Origin: Actinobacteria bacterium IMCC26103
GTDB taxonomy: Bacteria; Actinomycetota; Actinomycetes; Nanopelagicales; Nanopelagicaceae
Length of the DNA stretch: 64,000 nt
NCBI GenBank assembly: GCA_002284875.1
Contig: CP015604.1
Location: forward strand, 496,001 to 560,000
Direction: 5' to 3'
The position numbers and the translations under genes were made by a program. The notes beneath the pieces were generated by a model that had not been told where the DNA came from, did no database searches, and saw nothing but the letters and a program-made list of their open reading frames with translations. This document shows positions 49,225 through 58,787 of the stretch, piece by piece; the stretch's first letter is position 1, and every line of letters begins with the position of its first letter.

Positions 49225-49893
49225 ATGTCGGTTGTCCTTGATATGCGACGTTCCCAAATGGTGCGGGCCTTTCGCTGGTCAGCGATACTTTTTGCTGGCT
49301 TTCTTTTAATTACTCAACAAGTTCTAACCAATGGCCCGCTCATCGAAATTGATAAGTGGATACATGATTTAGATCGCCCAAAGTTTCGGGGGATGAGCGG
49401 ATTTGTTATTCGTCGCCTAGATGATCTGGGACTGCGTGGAGTTACTGCAGCCGCACTCTTGCTGGCAGCATTTTATATTGCCCGCCGTTTTAAAACTTGG
49501 CGTCCACTTAACTTGGCGGTGCTTTCGCTAGTTGCTTTGAATTTAGTTGTAGGTATCTTTAAATTCTGGTTAGGCCGGACTAAACCAAAAGTTGGAATTG
49601 ATTTATTGCACTTTGGAGGAATGTCTTATCCAAGTGGCCATGCCTCAAATGCCTTACTTACTTGGGGTGTACTTGCGTATTTGATCTATCGCTACGCACA
49701 TGTTGATCGTTATCGCGGCCGGCTAGCTAGCGCCGGCGTAGCCACAATTAGTTTGACGGTATGCACTGTCTCGTTAATTCGCGATACTCATTGGTTCTCA
49801 GATTTACTTGGTGGGCTCTTTATTGGTGGCTCCTTATTGGTTTTGATCATTGCAATTGATCGCTATTGGCCATCTAATAGCCAACTCTCTTAA
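49225..49893 (+). CDS. PAP2-family membrane phosphatase
   Basis: Membrane phosphatase of the PAP2 superfamily, 222 residues with about five to six hydrophobic segments. Catalytic motifs: [10 protein letters not shown] (motif 1), YPSGHASNA (motif 2) and [12 protein letters not shown] (motif 3) with the conserved Arg, His and Asp. Such proteins hydrolyse lipid phosphates, for example undecaprenyl diphosphate or phosphatidic acid; the location among wall-precursor genes makes undecaprenyl diphosphate recycling attractive, but this is inference. It starts two bases after glmS. Confidence 0.85.
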   Translation: MSVVLDMRRSQMVRAFRWSAILFAGFLLITQQVLTNGPLIEIDKWIHDLDRPKFRGMSGFVIRRLDDLGLRGVTAAALLLAAFYIARRFKTWRPLNLAVLSLVALNLVVGIFKFWLGRTKPKVGIDLLHFGGMSYPSGHASNALLTWGVLAYLIYRYAHVDRYRGRLASAGVATISLTVCTVSLIRDTHWFSDLLGGLFIGGSLLVLIIAIDRYWPSNSQLS

Positions 49894-49900
49894 CCCCAAT

Positions 49901-49906
49901 TACACT
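49901..49906 (+). promoter_or_regulatory. -10 box of acpS (leaderless start)
   Basis: TACACT (TAnnnT) ends seven bases before the acpS ATG at 49914 and no ribosome site is present. The transcript would start on the start codon, and this promoter would serve acpS, alr and possibly the liv cassette. Confidence 0.5.
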
Positions 49907-49913
49907 AAAGCCC

Positions 49914-50255
49914 ATGATTGATGGGATCGGCATCGATGTCGTAGATATCGCGCGCTTTGCCGAATCACTCGAGCGCACCCCATCACTGCGCGAAAAACTC
50001 TTTACACCAGCTGAAGCAACCAAACCCATTGCATCCCTTGCTGCGCGTTTTGCCGCAAAGGAAGCTTTGGCTAAAGCGCTAAATGCTGGACACGGCCTGC
50101 CTTGGCATGATGCTGAAGTTATAAACCACGAAAGCGGTAAACCTGATTTTCTATTCCGTGGCGAGATTGCAGAGCTAATCGATGGGGCAAAGGTTCACTT
50201 ATCTCTCTCCCATGATGCCGGAATCGCATCTGCCATGGTTGTGGTTGAGCGATGA
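49914..50255 (+). CDS. acpS: Holo-[acyl-carrier-protein] synthase
   Basis: Transfers 4'-phosphopantetheine from CoA to acyl carrier protein; 113 residues. The magnesium ligands are D8 in GIGIDVVDI and E50 in [30 protein letters not shown] is the typical C-terminal part. Four-base overlap with alr. Confidence 0.95.
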   Translation: MIDGIGIDVVDIARFAESLERTPSLREKLFTPAEATKPIASLAARFAAKEALAKALNAGHGLPWHDAEVINHESGKPDFLFRGEIAELIDGAKVHLSLSHDAGIASAMVVVER

Positions 50256-51352
50256 CAAATAGAGCAGAAGCAGTTGTTGATTTATCTGCCATAAAGGCAA
50301 ATGTGGCATTACTTAAAGCCAAAGCCGGAGTTGATTTATTAGCAGTTGTTAAAGCAGATGCTTATGGCCATGGACTTGTTCCAGTTGCAAAGGCGGCCCT
50401 GGATGGCGGTGCAAGTTGGTTAGGCGTTGCTTTGCTTGAAGAAGCGATTGCGTTGCGTAAGGCCGGAATTACTGCACCGATCTTGGCCTGGCTTGTGCCA
50501 CCAGGGTCAGATTTTCAAAGCGCAACAGATCACGAAATTGATATCGCAATTGCATCCCTTAAGACTTTAAATGAAGTTGCAACAGTCAAAGGCGCTAAAC
50601 GACCCCGCGTTCATTTAGAAGTAGATACCGGAATGTCGCGCGGCGGATTCTTGGGTGAATGGGATCAGATTGATCTGCAACATATCCAAGGCGTTGAAAT
50701 TGTGGGAATCTTCTCGCACTTTGCTCGCGCCGATGAACCAGGGCAACCACAAAATTTGGCACAGCTAAATCGCTTTAAAAAAATGGTAGCTAATCTTGAA
50801 TCCGCCGGTTACAACAATTTAATTCGCCACATATCAAATTCAGCTGCCACATTAGTTGACCACCCGGCCGCCTTTGATATGGTGCGTACTGGAATTGCGT
50901 TGTATGGGCTAACTCCTGATTTGAAATCAATGGGTACTTCTAAATCACTTGGGTTAAAGCCTGTGATGACGTTACGCGCCAAGCTTCATTTAGTTAAAGA
51001 TGTTCCAACTGGTTCACCAGTTGGTTATGGCGCAACTGATGTAACAAAATCAGATACTAGACTCGGGTTAGTTGCGATGGGTTATGCCGATGGCATACCG
51101 CGTATTGCAAAGAACGCTGGGGTATTTGTCGATGGAAAGCGCGCACCGATTATTGGGCGCGTATCTATGGATCAATTTGTAGTCGATCTTGGTGCTGCAT
51201 CTGCTGCACAATCGGGTGATTGGGTAACCGTATTTGGACCCGGTGATAGCGGTGAATACACGGCAGATGAATGGGGCAGCGCATCTGGCTCGATTAATTA
51301 CGAGATAGTTACCCGAATCGGCCCACGTGTGCCTAGAATCTACGAACTATGA
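50252..51352 (+). CDS. alr: Alanine racemase
   Basis: PLP enzyme that makes D-alanine for peptidoglycan; 366 residues. PLP lysine K34 in [11 protein letters not shown]; catalytic tyrosine Y278 in MGYADGIPR. Other blocks: [31 protein letters not shown] and [13 protein letters not shown]. It overlaps acpS and livG by four bases each. In related genomes tsaE usually follows alr closely; here a transporter cassette comes between. Confidence 0.96.
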   Translation: MTNRAEAVVDLSAIKANVALLKAKAGVDLLAVVKADAYGHGLVPVAKAALDGGASWLGVALLEEAIALRKAGITAPILAWLVPPGSDFQSATDHEIDIAIASLKTLNEVATVKGAKRPRVHLEVDTGMSRGGFLGEWDQIDLQHIQGVEIVGIFSHFARADEPGQPQNLAQLNRFKKMVANLESAGYNNLIRHISNSAATLVDHPAAFDMVRTGIALYGLTPDLKSMGTSKSLGLKPVMTLRAKLHLVKDVPTGSPVGYGATDVTKSDTRLGLVAMGYADGIPRIAKNAGVFVDGKRAPIIGRVSMDQFVVDLGAASAAQSGDWVTVFGPGDSGEYTADEWGSASGSINYEIVTRIGPRVPRIYEL

Positions 51353-52110
51353 GCGACGCACTTTTGCATGCCAAGGGCGTCAGCATTTCTTTCGGCGGTC
51401 TTAAAGCGCTAAGCGATGTTCATCTAGAGCTTCGCCCGAATGAAGTAGTTGGCGTAATTGGTCCAAATGGTGCCGGCAAGACAACTTTATTTAATGCGAT
51501 CTGCGGTTTAGTTAAACCAGATTCTGGCTCATTTGAATTTGAAGGAAAAGTTCGTGATTGGCCGCGGACAGATGAACTAGTAGATCTGCGAATTTCGCGC
51601 ACCTTGCAAGGAGTTGGCTTATTTCCGGAGTTAACTGTTTTAGAAAATGTCATGGTTGGCGCACAGAAGCTAGCCAAGACTGGGTTGATCTCTGCCGCAC
51701 TTGGAACAAATAAGCACGATGAGGAAATCTTGCGTGATAAAGCGATGCGCGCGCTAGATCGCGTCTATGCCGGAACTCTGGCTAATCGTCGCGCAGATAC
51801 CTTGGCCTATCCCGATACCAAACGCGTTGCAATCGCTCGAGCTCTTGTTTCAGAACCAAAGATTCTGATGCTCGATGAACCAGCTGGTGGTCTTGGTCCA
51901 CAAGATATTGAATGGATGAATAATTTAATCCGTAATTTAACCGCCACCATGTCGGTATTAATTGTGGAACACCATATGGATGTTGTTATGAGCGTCTGCG
52001 ATCGCCTTTATGTGCTGAACTTTGGTGAAGTAATTTCTAGCGGCGCTGCCGAAAAAGTGCGCCGTGATCCAGCAGTTATCGCCGCCTACCTCGGGACTGG
52101 GGTGGCCTAA
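51349..52110 (+). CDS. livG: Branched-chain amino acid-type ABC transporter ATPase LivG
   Basis: Cytoplasmic ATPase of a LIV-type importer, 253 residues. Walker A GPNGAGKTT (about 37-45), Walker B ILMLDEPAGGL, H-loop IVEHHMDVVM. The signature reads LAYPDTKRVAIARAL where LivG proteins normally have LAYG-Q or similar, so the ABC signature glycine is missing. The ligand of the system cannot be read; amides or urea are alternatives to branched-chain amino acids. Confidence 0.9.
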   Translation: MSDALLHAKGVSISFGGLKALSDVHLELRPNEVVGVIGPNGAGKTTLFNAICGLVKPDSGSFEFEGKVRDWPRTDELVDLRISRTLQGVGLFPELTVLENVMVGAQKLAKTGLISAALGTNKHDEEILRDKAMRALDRVYAGTLANRRADTLAYPDTKRVAIARALVSEPKILMLDEPAGGLGPQDIEWMNNLIRNLTATMSVLIVEHHMDVVMSVCDRLYVLNFGEVISSGAAEKVRRDPAVIAAYLGTGVA

Positions 52111-52817
52111 TGTTAAAGATCGAAAATTTAAGCGTTTCGCATGGCGCTATTCGGGCGCTGCACGAGATCTCCTTCAACGTTGAAAAGGGCCAGCTAGCTG
52201 CAGTAATCGGTGCAAATGGCGCCGGAAAGACAACGCTGCTTCGTACGCTTTCTGGTTTAAATAAAGCCAGCCATGGTTTAGCGCAATGGAATGACCACAA
52301 TATTTTGCATGCCAAACCTGAAGCACTTGTTCGCCACGGAATTTCACATGTCTCTGAAGGCAAGTCGGTAATCCCTGAACTTACCGTCTCTGAAAATCTC
52401 GAACTAGGTGCGCTCTGGCGACGCAATAAGAAAGAGGCAGCCAAATCTAAGCAAGAAGTTGTTGAACTCTTTCCGCGTTTAGGCGAACGTCTTTCGCAAC
52501 GTGCCGATTCACTTTCGGGCGGCGAGCGTCAGATGTTAGCTATTGGTCGCTCAATTATGTCTAAGCCCGAGTTACTTCTGCTCGATGAACCATCACTTGG
52601 ACTGGCCCCACTTGTGATCGAACAAATCTTTCAAGCCATCCGTGATCTAACTACTGCAATGGGGCTAACTGTTTTATTGGTAGAACAAAATGCCATGGGC
52701 GCACTGAAGATCGCGGATATCGGCATCGTTTTAAATCTTGGTTCTATCGCAGCGACTGGTAGCGCAACTGCGCTCAGAGATGACCCGGCAGTTCGCGCTG
52801 CATATTTGGGGTTCTGA
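52110..52817 (+). CDS. livF: Branched-chain amino acid-type ABC transporter ATPase LivF
   Basis: Second ATPase of the LIV-type importer, 235 residues. Walker A GANGAGKTT, signature LSGGERQML, Walker B LLLLDEPSLGL, H-loop LVEQNA. All motifs are canonical. It overlaps livG by one base and precedes livH by two bases. Confidence 0.94.
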   Translation: MLKIENLSVSHGAIRALHEISFNVEKGQLAAVIGANGAGKTTLLRTLSGLNKASHGLAQWNDHNILHAKPEALVRHGISHVSEGKSVIPELTVSENLELGALWRRNKKEAAKSKQEVVELFPRLGERLSQRADSLSGGERQMLAIGRSIMSKPELLLLDEPSLGLAPLVIEQIFQAIRDLTTAMGLTVLLVEQNAMGALKIADIGIVLNLGSIAATGSATALRDDPAVRAAYLGF

Positions 52818-52819
52818 TT

Positions 52820-53728
52820 ATGTTTAATTTTATAAATACTTTGCTTATCGGCATTACTGCCGGATCCATTTATTCGCTTATGGCAATCGCCATCGTTTTA
52901 GTTTGGCGTAGCACTCGCGTAGTTAACTTTGCTGCAGGTGGATTAGCGCTGGCTTCCTCTTTTGTCGGGGCAGCTGTATTAGAGACGACTGGATCGTTTT
53001 GGGTCGCACTTCCTCTGGCGATGATCGCTGGTGCACTTTTTTCTGCCTTCATCGAATACTTCTTCTTACGTCCACTTCTGAAACGCTCTGGCGGTAAAGG
53101 TGAAGAAATATTCTTGCCGATCATCGCAACGTTAGGTCTGCTGGGAATCATCAAAGCGATCCTTAATTACATTTACGGCGATCGCGTCGGTTCACTGCCG
53201 CCACCGTTATCCGATAAAGGTTTTATCGTCTCCGGCCAAAGCATCGCCTTATCGCCAATGCGCATACTTATTCTCGGAACAGTGCTGGTTCTGATGGCCT
53301 TCTTAACTCTAATTTTCCAACGCACCAACTTGGGCCTATCACTGCGGGCTTCATCATTTGCACCTGAAATCTCACGCCTTGCTGGTATTCGCGTTGATCT
53401 AATTCGCACCGTTGGTTGGGCTATTTCAGGTGCAGCAGGTGCAACTGCCGGAATCTTGCAGACTACAAATGGCTCGGGATCTATCGCCCCTGAATCTTTT
53501 GAATTTAGCCTGCTCTTAGTATTTGGTTTCGTAGCAGCCGTTATTGGCGGAATTGAAAGTTTGATTGGGGCAGTCGTAGGTGGTTTAACCCTTGGCATCG
53601 TATTGGCAATTATCTTGATGTATGTCGGTGGATCTCTAGTCTTCTTCGCTGCGTTCTTGATTTTAATTTTAGTTCTATTACTGCGCCCACATGGAATTAT
53701 CGGAGTCAAGGGCGGTCGCCGTGCATAA
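52820..53728 (+). CDS. livH: Branched-chain amino acid-type ABC transporter permease LivH
   Basis: Membrane permease, 302 residues with about eight hydrophobic segments. It starts NFINTLLIGITAGSIYSLMAIAIVLVWRSTRVVNFAAGGLA, typical of LivH. The cytoplasmic coupling region is LRASSFAPEISRLAGIRVDLIR. It ends LLRPHGIIGVKGGRRA. Confidence 0.94.
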   Translation: MFNFINTLLIGITAGSIYSLMAIAIVLVWRSTRVVNFAAGGLALASSFVGAAVLETTGSFWVALPLAMIAGALFSAFIEYFFLRPLLKRSGGKGEEIFLPIIATLGLLGIIKAILNYIYGDRVGSLPPPLSDKGFIVSGQSIALSPMRILILGTVLVLMAFLTLIFQRTNLGLSLRASSFAPEISRLAGIRVDLIRTVGWAISGAAGATAGILQTTNGSGSIAPESFEFSLLLVFGFVAAVIGGIESLIGAVVGGLTLGIVLAIILMYVGGSLVFFAAFLILILVLLLRPHGIIGVKGGRRA

Positions 53729-54701
53729 ACTTCAGATCACCAATAAACATCGCTTCATTGGCTTTGCGCTAATTGGCTTGGTTGTTTACATCTTGAGCGA
53801 TGTCGTCGATGAATGGCGCTCCTTCCAAGGTGCAACTATCGCCGTTTACATAGTTGCGATTGCCTCAGTAATTTTATTAACTGGTTACTCAGGACAAATT
53901 TCTTTAGGACATGGCGCACTGCTTGCAGTTGGCGCATATTCTGCGGCGCTTACGCAAATTTATTTCCATGTTCCAATCTGGGTTTGCTTTGCAGCAGCAG
54001 TGTTGGTAACTGCGCTCTTCGGTGCAATTCTTGGCGCAGCAGCAGCTCGCTTATCTGGACCATATTTAGCTGGAACAACTCTGGCACTTGCCGTTGGTCT
54101 GCCATCGATTGCCAATCAATTTTCGATATTAGGCGGCGAACAAGGAATTTCATTCGATGCTGGTTGGCCACCACTATCTTTCGGGGACAGCTTCACGCAA
54201 TACAAATGGTTCTTCTGGATCGCATCATTGGCTGCGTTAATTGCGATGTGGTGGGTACAAAATATTCTGCGCTCTCGTTACGGGCGCACCTGGCGGGCAG
54301 TTAAGACCAACGAAGTCGCCGCCGAGATCGCGGGCATCAACATTGGCCGCTCAAAAGTCCTGGCCTTCACCGTAAGCGCTGGCCTGGCTGGCCTGGCTGG
54401 CGCCCTGTTGGCGATGACCATGAATAACGTCTCCCCAAGCGCATTTCCGCTCGCGCTGTCATTTTCTATCGCAACTGGGGCCGTTCTCTCTGGCGTAAAT
54501 ACCCTCGGAGGCGTCATGATTGGCTCAGTAGCACTGGTAGCGATCCCCGAAATCGCCTCATTGATCTCAGATCGATGGAGCAGTTCGGAGAATCTAGCCA
54601 CGATTTTGCCTGAATTTATTGTGAACGCGCTTCTGATCTTGACGGTCTTCTTAGCCCCGAAAGGTCCGATCGAGAAGCTTCGGTCGCGTCACAGTAAGTA
54701 A
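53721..54701 (+). CDS. livM: Branched-chain amino acid-type ABC transporter permease LivM
   Basis: Second permease, 326 residues, about nine hydrophobic segments. GTG 53721 overlaps livH by eight bases and is preferred to ATG 53691, which reads further into livH. The family motif LTGYSGQISLGHGALLAVGAYSAA is intact, and the coupling region is WRAVKTNEVAAEIAGINIGRSK. From about 54270 on, the codons become clearly more GC-rich, including a tandem GGCCTGGCT repeat near 54380. Confidence 0.92.
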   Translation: MHKLQITNKHRFIGFALIGLVVYILSDVVDEWRSFQGATIAVYIVAIASVILLTGYSGQISLGHGALLAVGAYSAALTQIYFHVPIWVCFAAAVLVTALFGAILGAAAARLSGPYLAGTTLALAVGLPSIANQFSILGGEQGISFDAGWPPLSFGDSFTQYKWFFWIASLAALIAMWWVQNILRSRYGRTWRAVKTNEVAAEIAGINIGRSKVLAFTVSAGLAGLAGALLAMTMNNVSPSAFPLALSFSIATGAVLSGVNTLGGVMIGSVALVAIPEIASLISDRWSSSENLATILPEFIVNALLILTVFLAPKGPIEKLRSRHSK

Positions 54702-54778
54702 AGGCAACACCCTCGTAAGATAACCCGTACTAAGCAGTACCGAACTACCCCGCTCTACCCCTCGATGGAAGGAAAAAT

Positions 54779-56086
54779 ATGATCAGAACGACTCGTCGGA
54801 AGTTTCTCGTAGCTTCCGCGGTGATGGCTGCAACTGCGCTCTCACTCTCTGTGATGCCGGCACAAGCTTTGTCGCCGCGCTCAGAAGTAGGTGTGACTTC
54901 AACCGCAATCAAACTCGGCATTACTTTGCCAATGGGAGGTTCAGCCAGATACGGCTACAACCAACTACCAGGTGCGATGAAGGCATATTTTGATTATGTC
55001 AACGCAAACGGTGGCGTAAATGGCCGCAAGATCAGCCTCGTTGTAAAAGATGATGGCTATCTTCCAAAGCAGGCTATTCAGAATACCCAAGATTTAATTG
55101 CAAAGGATAAAGTCCTTGCAGTAATCGGAGCGCTTGGAACAGCAAATAATAAGGCTGTTGCATCTGCAGTAAACCTTGGCCGTCGCGGAATCCCAAGCCT
55201 CTTTATCAACACCGGCTTTAGCGGATTTAATGATCGCAAGGCATACCCAACTTCATCAACCATCTTGCCTTCATACATCATGGAAGCGAAGTTAATGAGT
55301 AAGTTCCTTAAGGAAACTTACCCAGGCAAGAAAGTTTGTATGTTGTATCAGGATGATGACTTCGGTGATGATGCACTAGTCGGCTTCGACAAGTCACATG
55401 GCAACATGGACTTCGCAGTCAAGGTTGCCTACCCATCACTTTCTCAAGGTGTAGCTGGCGTTCCAGATTCATGGATCACCAAGTTCAAGGCCGGCGGATG
55501 TGAAGTTCAAGTTGTCTTCGGTGTTGCAAGTGCAACCTTGTATACAGTATTAGCAGCAGCAAAGGCTCAGTACGCACCTAAGTGGGTACTTGGTTCAGTC
55601 GGCGCAGATATTGGATCAATTAACCCAGCAACAGTTCCATACATCATTGGTGCAACTTCGATGTCATTTATGCCATCAGTTGTTGATCCAAAGGATGAGT
55701 ATGTTGCCAAGTTTAAAGAGATCAACACAACTTATAACGCAGGAGCTAAGTTCAATAGCTGGGCGCTTATTGGTATGAACACAGCGTTCGTTGCGGTTCA
55801 AGCTCTTAAGGCAGCCGGTAAAGACTTAACTCGCGCTTCGCTACTTGCCGCAATTGATAACAACGGTTCAAAGTTTGCTAACGCAGGCTTGGTTCCACTG
55901 AACTACTCAAAGACAAGCAACGTCGGCTTCAATGGTTACTGGTTCGGTACTTTCAACAAGACCGGTGACCTTGTCCCTAATGACACATTCACATACACCC
56001 CTTACACCACAGATTCAGGTACAGGTGATGTTGTGAAATCAACCTATGTTCGTCCAGCAATGCCAGCGAAGGGATTGCCAAACTAA
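54779..56086 (+). CDS. livK: Branched-chain amino acid-type ABC transporter binding protein
   Basis: Extracytoplasmic solute-binding protein of the type-1 periplasmic fold, 435 residues. GGAAGGA precedes the ATG. The signal sequence has TTRRKFLVASAVMAATALSLSV, an RR-x-F-L pattern that suggests export by the Tat pathway, with cleavage near AQA. The mature part shows IKLGITLPMGG, the central VVKDDGYLPKQAIQ and VIGALGTANNKAV. It has no lipobox Cys, so anchoring is unclear. TAAGAT (54716-54721) may be a -10 box of its own promoter. The stop overlaps the hydrolase start by one base. Confidence 0.88.
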   Translation: MIRTTRRKFLVASAVMAATALSLSVMPAQALSPRSEVGVTSTAIKLGITLPMGGSARYGYNQLPGAMKAYFDYVNANGGVNGRKISLVVKDDGYLPKQAIQNTQDLIAKDKVLAVIGALGTANNKAVASAVNLGRRGIPSLFINTGFSGFNDRKAYPTSSTILPSYIMEAKLMSKFLKETYPGKKVCMLYQDDDFGDDALVGFDKSHGNMDFAVKVAYPSLSQGVAGVPDSWITKFKAGGCEVQVVFGVASATLYTVLAAAKAQYAPKWVLGSVGADIGSINPATVPYIIGATSMSFMPSVVDPKDEYVAKFKEINTTYNAGAKFNSWALIGMNTAFVAVQALKAAGKDLTRASLLAAIDNNGSKFANAGLVPLNYSKTSNVGFNGYWFGTFNKTGDLVPNDTFTYTPYTTDSGTGDVVKSTYVRPAMPAKGLPN

Positions 56087-57732
56087 TGAGAATCACATCG
56101 TTTAAATCACGCGCATTTGCGCTAGTTTCAACAACTGCGTTGCTTGCAACGCTCGTAGTTGCAGCACCAGCTCACGCTGCAGCAACTGGTCCAACTTGTG
56201 ATGGCGCAACGCCAGTACAGACATGTACAGGAACAACATCTGACGGCGCCGCCTACAAGATGATGGTTCCTGCCACATTCGCAGGCGTTGTGACAATCTG
56301 GTCACACGGTTTCGGTGGAAACACAACGATCCCTGGCGTCTTTGCCGTTGATTCTTCTGCACAGCTTGCACCAAATGGCCCTGGCCAAAACGGTGGAAGC
56401 CCAGATCTGATTAAGTACTTAACCGATAAAGGCGTTGCCGTTATGGGTTCAGGATTTAGCACTCAGGGTTGGAACCTCGACGAAGCGGTAAAGACCAATG
56501 CAGAACTAATTGGAATCTTTAAGGCTAAGTTCACAACAACAACCAAGGTTGTTGCTTGGGGTTACTCAATGGGCGGCGGAATTACTCAGGCATTTGCTGA
56601 GCAGCACCCAGAGCTAATTTCATCAGCTGCGGTTATGAACCCAGTTGATGCTTGGGGCTCACAGAGCAAGTACTTCATCGACCTACTCTGGTTAATGAAG
56701 ACTTGGTTTGATCCATCAATTAAATTAACTGGCTACGCTGCAGGCGCTGCCGGAGATATGCAGATGTTGGGAGATCTCCAGAAATACACCGCAATTTTGA
56801 CAGCGCTAAAAGCTGGAGTTGCATCAGGTGCTTGGCCAACAACTTCAAGTGCATCAGGAAAAACGCTACAAGCTGGTGGAATCCCATCACGCAGTGCGCT
56901 CTTGATGATCGGTCGCTTGGCCGGTATCAGTGCACAGAGCTCATCATTTGATGGCATTGTTGGTCCTCCTGGAGCTGCTGCTACTGCTTGGCCACTGGCT
57001 TATGCACCAGCACTTGCTACTTTAGAAAATATCGCAGGAGTACTTGGGTATTCATTACTCGGTGCCCGCGATATGCAGAACAAGATGGGTGGAACTAGCT
57101 TCGATAATCAGAAGACCGATTATTCAAAGCAGCTAAGCGATGAAGATCGCACTGTTTACAACGCTGCCTTTAGTGGTAACACCGCAATTGCTGGAATGTT
57201 GCAAACACTTAGCCCACTAAATCCAGATGCACCACGTATCAAGGGGGATGCTGCAGCACTCGCAAAGTCTGCCTCAACTATGTACGAGAGCACTGGCAAG
57301 ATCAAAGTCCCAACAGTGATGATGATCGGTCAACACGATCCAGTAGAACCTGCCGGAATCGTTCAGCGTATTTCTGATCTCTATGAAGAAGATTTCGCTG
57401 CTGCAAAAGCTGCTGCAAAGAAAGCTGCACAGAAGAGCGGTGCATATTCAGCACCTGCTCGTAAGTTGCAGGTTTTGTGGAGCGTAACTCCTAAGTCATG
57501 GTCGAAGTTTGATGCAGATGGAGCCCCAATTTCAATCGTGGGAACTCCAGGTACTGGTCACACTAACTTCACAATGGCTCAATACAAGGTAGTTATTGAT
57601 ACAGCAATTGAAGCTGCGATCACTGGCAACCTACCTTGGACAGGTGCACAGTTAAGTAAGGTCACAAAGGCGAAAGGCCTAAAGATTGACCGTGACACTC
57701 TCTACCCATGGATGAAGTACTACAACAAGTAA
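56086..57732 (+). CDS. Secreted alpha/beta hydrolase
   Basis: Exported hydrolase of 548 residues. Signal peptide 1-32 (AFALVSTTALLATLVVA, cut near AHA-A). The oxyanion region is VTIWSHGFGGN; the nucleophile elbow is GYSMGG with S161. D418 (GQHDPVEPAG) and H492 (GTGHTNF) complete a credible catalytic triad. A large insertion lies between residues 190 and 400. It could release an ester, amide or peptide product that the adjacent transporter takes up; the one-base overlap with livK supports a linked role, but the substrate is unknown. Confidence 0.82.
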   Translation: MRITSFKSRAFALVSTTALLATLVVAAPAHAAATGPTCDGATPVQTCTGTTSDGAAYKMMVPATFAGVVTIWSHGFGGNTTIPGVFAVDSSAQLAPNGPGQNGGSPDLIKYLTDKGVAVMGSGFSTQGWNLDEAVKTNAELIGIFKAKFTTTTKVVAWGYSMGGGITQAFAEQHPELISSAAVMNPVDAWGSQSKYFIDLLWLMKTWFDPSIKLTGYAAGAAGDMQMLGDLQKYTAILTALKAGVASGAWPTTSSASGKTLQAGGIPSRSALLMIGRLAGISAQSSSFDGIVGPPGAAATAWPLAYAPALATLENIAGVLGYSLLGARDMQNKMGGTSFDNQKTDYSKQLSDEDRTVYNAAFSGNTAIAGMLQTLSPLNPDAPRIKGDAAALAKSASTMYESTGKIKVPTVMMIGQHDPVEPAGIVQRISDLYEEDFAAAKAAAKKAAQKSGAYSAPARKLQVLWSVTPKSWSKFDADGAPISIVGTPGTGHTNFTMAQYKVVIDTAIEAAITGNLPWTGAQLSKVTKAKGLKIDRDTLYPWMKYYNK

Positions 57733-57758
57733 AGTTTAAGTTGTAGAAAAGATCCTAC

Positions 57759-57799
57759 GAGATAGGGGTCGCGCGAGAGCGCGGCCCCTATCTCTTTTT
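57759..57799 (+). terminator. Strong intrinsic terminator after the liv-hydrolase cassette
   Basis: A 16-bp stem (57759-57774 with 57779-57794, one G-T pair) with a GAGA loop is followed by TTTTTC. Just before it, CTACAAC (57720-57726) and GTTGTAG (57740-57746) form a dyad around the hydrolase stop codon. This closes the inserted cassette and isolates tsaE. Confidence 0.95.
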
Positions 57800-57819
57800 C
57801 ACGAGTACCCTTAACCCTT

Positions 57820-58257
57820 ATGAAGATCGCAACGGCGCAAGAGATGTTTGGCCTTGGCGAAAAAATCGGCGCCCAACTTCGCGCCGGCGATCTCATCCTT
57901 CTAAATGGCCCACTTGGCGCTGGTAAGACAGTCTTGGTGCAAGGAATCGGCGCGGCCCTGGGATTTACTGAAGTTACTTCTCCAACTTTTGTAATCTCAC
58001 GTATTCATAAAGGTGCGCTGCCTTTGATCCATGTTGATACTTACCGTTTACTGGAAAGTGGTAAAGCTGCGCTGTACTTAGATGATTTGGATCTAGATAC
58101 CGCACGTGAAAACGCGGTGACAGTTATCGAATGGGGCGGGGCAGAATCTGCGCGGTTATCTGATGAGCGCTTGGAAATAGATATTGATCGCACAGATGAT
58201 GAGCGAGTTGTAACTTGGCGCGCGATCGGACCACGTTGGGCGCAGTTAAAGCTATGA
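57820..58257 (+). CDS. tsaE: tRNA threonylcarbamoyladenosine biosynthesis ATPase TsaE
   Basis: ATPase needed for t6A formation at tRNA position 37, partner of TsaB and TsaD; 145 residues. Walker A is GPLGAGKT (30-37); VTSPTFVI and HVDTYRL are conserved. ATG 57820 is needed to include the family start QEMFGLGEKIG. There is no ribosome site; TACCCT (57806-57811) lies eight bases upstream, so the mRNA may be nearly leaderless. It overlaps tsaB by four bases. Confidence 0.93.
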   Translation: MKIATAQEMFGLGEKIGAQLRAGDLILLNGPLGAGKTVLVQGIGAALGFTEVTSPTFVISRIHKGALPLIHVDTYRLLESGKAALYLDDLDLDTARENAVTVIEWGGAESARLSDERLEIDIDRTDDERVVTWRAIGPRWAQLKL

Positions 58258-58787
58258 CGATTTCACTTGCTATAGATACGGCAACAAACCGCACAATCGT
58301 TGCGATCATCGAAGACGGCAAAGTCCTTTTTGAAAGCTTTCACGAAGGTGCAACCGAACATGGCTTTGCAATTACTGAGTTAGTTGTTAAAGCGCTAGCA
58401 GTTTGCCCAAAGCCAGATCAAGTAGTTGTTGGTATGGGTCCTGGACCATTTACGGGATTACGCGTTGGAATTACCTTTGCGCATACCTTCGCGTTAGCGC
58501 GCGAGATTCTAGTAATCGGCGTTTGTTCGTTAGATGCAATCATGGTTGATAAAGATGAATACACCGTGGCAATTGATGCCCGCCGGAAAGAGATTTATTG
58601 GGCAAGTTATAAAGACGGTATGCGCGTAGCAGGTCCAGCCGTTGATAAACCTGCTGATGTCGCTGACTATATTCTTGATCTTTATCCAGATATGCAAAAG
58701 TTAGTGACGCTAAGCAACGCTGGAAATATTACTGAGCCTATGTATCTGCGCCGCCCTGATGCAGTACCGACAGCGGAGCGATCATGA
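58254..58787 (+). CDS. tsaB: tRNA threonylcarbamoyladenosine biosynthesis protein TsaB
   Basis: Scaffold partner of TsaD in t6A synthesis, 177 residues. ATG 58254 in an ATGA overlap with tsaE gives TISLAIDTATNRTIVAI, the family start; a longer frame from 58215 is rejected. GMGPGPFTGLRVGI is the signature block. It overlaps rimI by four bases. Confidence 0.93.
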   Translation: MTISLAIDTATNRTIVAIIEDGKVLFESFHEGATEHGFAITELVVKALAVCPKPDQVVVGMGPGPFTGLRVGITFAHTFALAREILVIGVCSLDAIMVDKDEYTVAIDARRKEIYWASYKDGMRVAGPAVDKPADVADYILDLYPDMQKLVTLSNAGNITEPMYLRRPDAVPTAERS

